Assembly: GCA_051883415.1 (NCBI GenBank)
Contig: JBJETR010000060.1
Span: 1-7,812 of the forward strand
DNA from: HGM11368 sp051883415
GTDB taxonomy: Bacteria; Bacillota; Clostridia; Christensenellales; UBA3700
Length of the DNA stretch: 7,812 bases
Direction of reading: 5' to 3'
The first letter of the stretch is position 1. Each line of letters starts with the position of its first letter. The translations under genes and the position numbers were made by a program. Below the pieces are notes generated by a model. It saw only the letters and a program-made list of their open reading frames with translations. It did no database searches and was not told the DNA's origin. This document shows positions 5,408 to 7,812 of this stretch, one piece after another.

Positions 5408-7033
5408 TCAGGCTTGCGTTGCTTCTTTTTCTTGAGTTGATTGTTCTACTGCTTTGCCATCTAGGTAAGGAGTTGTTTCCCCTTTAGCCACCGCCTCGAA
5501 GTCGTCAACAATCTCTTGCGAAGGCTTGGCAGTAAGTAGCGATACGACTACTATACATATGCTCGAGAAGAGGAATGCAGGCAATAGTTCGTATATTCCC
5601 CAAACCCCGCCGAGCGGTCTGAGGACAAGTTTCCACAAAAATACCATGCCTGCTCCGCCAACCATACCTGCGATTGCGCCCGGTCTATTGATACGCTTCC
5701 AAAAGAGCGAGAAGAGCACGAGCGGTCCGAAGGTGGCACCAAAGCCTGCCCAAGCAAAGGATACGATAGTAAATATCACGCTATCTTCGTCAAGCGCAAT
5801 GAGTATGGCGATGAGTACGATTGCTAGCAAGGTGATACGTGTCGCCCACATAACCTGCTTGTCCGTAGCGTTCTTTTTTGCCACGCCTTGGAAGATATTT
5901 TTGCCGAAAGCCGAAGCCGCAATGAGCAAATAAGAGTCGGACGACGATATCGTTGCCGCCAAAATACCTGCCATAACCACACCCGCAACGAGCGGTGGCA
6001 AAAACGACGTGGACAAGGTGATAAATATGTTCTCCGCACTCGAGCCCGTAAGATGCTCGGTTGGGAAGAGTTGTCTGCCTACTATACCGATAAATACCGC
6101 AAAGAGCAAGGAGATGATAACCCATACCATTGCAATTCTCCTCGAAGGCTTGAGCTCCTTCTCAGATCTGATTGCCATAAATCTAAGCAAAACTTGTGGC
6201 ATTCCAAAATATCCCAAGCCCCAAGCAAGCGTTGATATTACGGTAAGGAAGCCGTAACTTCCTGCCTCGCCAAAGACGGGTTTGCCCGCCTCGACAAGTT
6301 GTTCTCCGCCCTCTCCGATCGTAGGGCTCGCTATGTGGAAAAACTCCAAAAAGCCTGGGATTTGTCTTGCGTTTTCGATGACCTGTCCGATGCCTCCCGC
6401 CTTGACCGTACACAAGATTATCATGCTTGCAAGCGCTACTATCATTACTATTGCTTGCATAAAGTCCGACGCACTCTCAGCCAAAAATCCGCCGAGAATG
6501 GTGTATGCCAATACGAAAACCGCACCTATTATCATCATCTTTTTGTAGTCAAGACCAAAAAGCGCAGAGAAAAGCTTGCCGCACGTAACGAAACAGCTCG
6601 CCGCATATACCGTAAAGAATATCAATATAAACAGCGCAGATAGCGTCATGATAATCTTTTTGTTCTCTCTAAAACGATTGGAGAAAAACTCCGGCAAGGT
6701 GATAGAGTTGTTTACCCTAATGCTGTATCTACGCAATCTCTTGGACACCAAAAGCCAATTGACGTAAGTACCTATGGCAAGTCCTATCGCCGTCCATATA
6801 GCGTCGGCAAGTCCACACCAATAAGCAACGCCCGGCAAACCCATAAGCAACCATCCGCTCATGTCGGAAGCTTCGGCACTCATTGCCGTCACCCACGGTC
6901 CGAGGCTTCTGCCTCCCAAAAGATAGTTGTCGGTGCTGTTGTTGGCACGACGTGCAAACACTATTCCGATAACTATAACGGCAACCATATAAATCACCAT
7001 GGCTATCATAATCTGAATGGATTGGCTACTCAT
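5408..7033 (-). CDS. putP: Sodium/proline symporter of the SSS family, PutP-type
   Basis: This 541-residue polytopic membrane protein follows Escherichia coli PutP along its whole length and imports proline with Na+. Diagnostic blocks are NYLLGGRSLGPWVTAMSA (36-53), SDMSGWLLMGLPG (56-68) with D57 matching the Na+-site D55 of E. coli, TLPEFFSNRF (112-121), WGLGYFGMPQVLLRFMA (271-287), ILAATISSSDSYLL (357-370), whose S363/S364 fit the Na+-ligand S340/T341, and FAWAGFGATFGPLVLFSLFW (426-445). The layout fits the LeuT-fold SSS core with about 13 membrane segments. The loop at about 225-260 is some 25 residues longer than in E. coli, and residue 54 is E where E. coli has G. A polar tail of about 40 residues ends the protein. 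GGAGG lies seven bases before the ATG. It diverges from another Na+/amino-acid symporter. Proline is the likeliest substrate; transport of a related solute cannot be excluded. Confidence 0.95.
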   Translation of the reverse strand: MSSQSIQIMIAMVIYMVAVIVIGIVFARRANNSTDNYLLGGRSLGPWVTAMSAEASDMSGWLLMGLPGVAYWCGLADAIWTAIGLAIGTYVNWLLVSKRLRRYSIRVNNSITLPEFFSNRFRENKKIIMTLSALFILIFFTVYAASCFVTCGKLFSALFGLDYKKMMIIGAVFVLAYTILGGFLAESASDFMQAIVMIVALASMIILCTVKAGGIGQVIENARQIPGFLEFFHIASPTIGEGGEQLVEAGKPVFGEAGSYGFLTVISTLAWGLGYFGMPQVLLRFMAIRSEKELKPSRRIAMVWVIISLLFAVFIGIVGRQLFPTEHLTGSSAENIFITLSTSFLPPLVAGVVMAGILAATISSSDSYLLIAASAFGKNIFQGVAKKNATDKQVMWATRITLLAIVLIAILIALDEDSVIFTIVSFAWAGFGATFGPLVLFSLFWKRINRPGAIAGMVGGAGMVFLWKLVLRPLGGVWGIYELLPAFLFSSICIVVVSLLTAKPSQEIVDDFEAVAKGETTPYLDGKAVEQSTQEKEATQA

Positions 7034-7062
7034 TGCTATCCCTCCGCAAAAAAATACAGTTT

Positions 7063-7091
7063 ATTTTACCATATATTTACAAATAATACAA
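7063..7091 (-). promoter_or_regulatory. Extended -10 promoter of putP
   Basis: On the minus strand, TGG-TAAAAT (7063-7071) forms an extended -10 element. A weak -35, TTGTAT (7086-7091), lies 17 bases upstream of the hexamer. The start would be near 7056, giving a leader of about 23 bases that carries the GGAGG site. Confidence 0.5.
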
Positions 7092-7161
7092 TAAAATCAA
7101 GCATATTTGTGGGCAAAACGCATATCAAATCAAAGAAAAAATATCAATTTTAGCGACACGT

Positions 7162-7198
7162 ATTGACTTTTTGGCATATCTTATCGCTTTTAGTCAAT
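7162..7198. repeat. Inverted repeat ATTGACT/AGTCAAT in the transporter intergenic region
   Basis: Seven-base arms at 7162-7168 and 7192-7198 are separated by 23 bases. Each arm holds a TTGACT that could act as a -35 on its own strand, but neither has a good -10 at the right distance. The repeat sits between the divergent promoters, so it may be a regulator site. The evidence is limited to the symmetry. Confidence 0.3.
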
Positions 7199-7201
7199 TT
7201 T

Positions 7202-7230
7202 TTGGTTGCCAAACGCTACTATTTTATAAT
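7202..7230 (+). promoter_or_regulatory. Probable promoter of the AGCS symporter gene
   Basis: A perfect TATAAT (7225-7230) has TTGGTT (7202-7207) 17 bases upstream, a weak -35 match. The start would be near 7237, leaving a leader of about 50 bases. The small palindrome TTTGG-TTG-CCAAA (7201-7213) covers the -35, where a bound protein would hinder polymerase. Confidence 0.5.
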
Positions 7231-7288
7231 ACAATATCTTCGTTGGCACTCGCTTACTTTTCCACTAATCGTGGGCTACGGAGATATG

Positions 7289-7812
7289 ATGGACGCTTTG
7301 CTCAAGGTCGTACAGACAATCAATTCTTACCTATCCGACTACCTTCTCATATTCTTGCTACTCGGCACGGGTATATTTTTTACTATCAAAACTCGCTTCG
7401 TTCAAGTGCGTTGTTTTGGGGAAGGTATGAAAAAAATGTTCGGTGAATTGTCTCTCAAAGGCAAGGCAAACGGAGGCGGTCTGAGTTCTTTCCAAGCATT
7501 GACTACAGCCGTCGCGTCACAAGTGGGCACGGGCAACATCATAGGCGCTTGCGGCGCTATCCTTCTCGGTGGTCCGGGGGCGATTTTTTGGATGTGGATT
7601 ATCGCATTCTTCGGCATGGCTACCATATACGCCGAAGCGGTGCTTGCTCAAAAGACTCGAGTAGTGGGCGAAGACGGCTCCGTCAAAGGCGGTCCGGTCT
7701 ATTACATCAGGCAGGCTTTTAGGGGTGGTTTCGGCAAGTTCTTAGCAGGCTTTTTTGCCGTGGCTATCGTGCTTGCGCTCGGATTTATGGGTTGTATGGT
7801 GCAATCCAACTC
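7289..7812 (+). CDS. Sodium/alanine (glycine) symporter, AGCS family, 5' part only
   Basis: The open frame runs off the window after 174 codons; family members have about 450-480 residues, so roughly the N-terminal 40% is visible. The family block GGPGAIFWMWIIAFFG (94-109) fits the sodium:alanine symporter signature as I recall it, and TTAVASQVGTGNIIG (72-86) is the conserved glycine-rich motif in the first part of the substrate/Na+ site. GGPVYYI (134-140) is also typical. Membrane helices are visible around residues 18-33, 86-120 and 150-172. The protein should import alanine and/or glycine with Na+. GGAG (7280-7283) favours the second of two adjacent ATGs (7289, five bases away) over 7286. 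It is transcribed divergently from putP across 255 bases, which suggests joint control of amino-acid uptake. No riboswitch was recognised in the leader. Confidence 0.93.
   Translation, partial: MDALLKVVQTINSYLSDYLLIFLLLGTGIFFTIKTRFVQVRCFGEGMKKMFGELSLKGKANGGGLSSFQALTTAVASQVGTGNIIGACGAILLGGPGAIFWMWIIAFFGMATIYAEAVLAQKTRVVGEDGSVKGGPVYYIRQAFRGGFGKFLAGFFAVAIVLALGFMGCMVQSN

Noticed and set aside
5526..5933. Long plus-strand open frames antisense to putP (also around 5888-6767)
   Set aside because: They are shadows of the well-conserved symporter frame; the translations are low-quality and have no ribosome binding site I could support.
5408..7033. Residue 54 is E in PutP where Escherichia coli has G
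   Set aside because: It is next to the Na+ site, but as I recall SAEASDMSG or SAQASDMSG is common in Firmicutes homologues, so it is not a meaningful oddity.
7231..7288. Glycine riboswitch or T-box leader before the AGCS gene
   Set aside because: The leader is only about 50 bases and shows neither the glycine-aptamer core nor a T-box sequence or terminator stem.
7171..7446. A 91-codon plus-strand frame starting before the AGCS gene
   Set aside because: It covers the promoter and the beginning of the AGCS gene in a different frame. The AGCS frame carries the family motifs.

Overview
The window reads as chromosomal DNA of a low-to-mid GC Gram-positive bacterium, most likely an uncultured member of the Clostridia. 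This is inferred from GGAG-type ribosome binding sites, near-consensus sigma-A promoters (TTGACA/TATAAT), rho-independent terminators, type II lipoprotein signal peptides and the protein families present. TGA is used as a stop, for example at the end of the proline symporter gene, so the standard bacterial code applies. No rRNA, tRNA, CRISPR array, transposase or phage gene was seen.

Positions 1-1563 (minus strand) hold two tandem lipoprotein genes. The second is cut by the window edge. Their signal-peptide DNA is nearly identical while the mature parts differ. The complete one looks like a surface protein with a cadherin-like sandwich followed by GLUG-like beta-helix repeats. The 284-base divergent region (1564-1847) is unusually dense: three TTGACA promoters face the lipoprotein genes, and a CTCT-type element occurs four times. 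On its other side is a small regulator with two HTH domains (1848-2291, plus strand), the obvious candidate controller. A stem-loop terminator closes that gene.

Positions 2320-7033 (minus strand) hold three metabolic genes: a cytosolic GH31 alpha-glycosidase, a PlsC-type acyltransferase with altered catalytic motifs, and a PutP-type sodium/proline symporter. The acyltransferase has its own strong promoter and terminator, so these are probably separate or only partly coupled transcription units. From 7289 to the end, on the plus strand and divergent from putP, is the first part of an AGCS-family sodium/alanine (glycine) symporter. The two Na+-coupled amino-acid transporters share a 255-base promoter region.

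The metabolic genes look ordinary. The least conventional parts are the lipoprotein pair with its shared leader DNA, the promoter and repeat array next to the twin-HTH regulator, and the acyltransferase motif changes.
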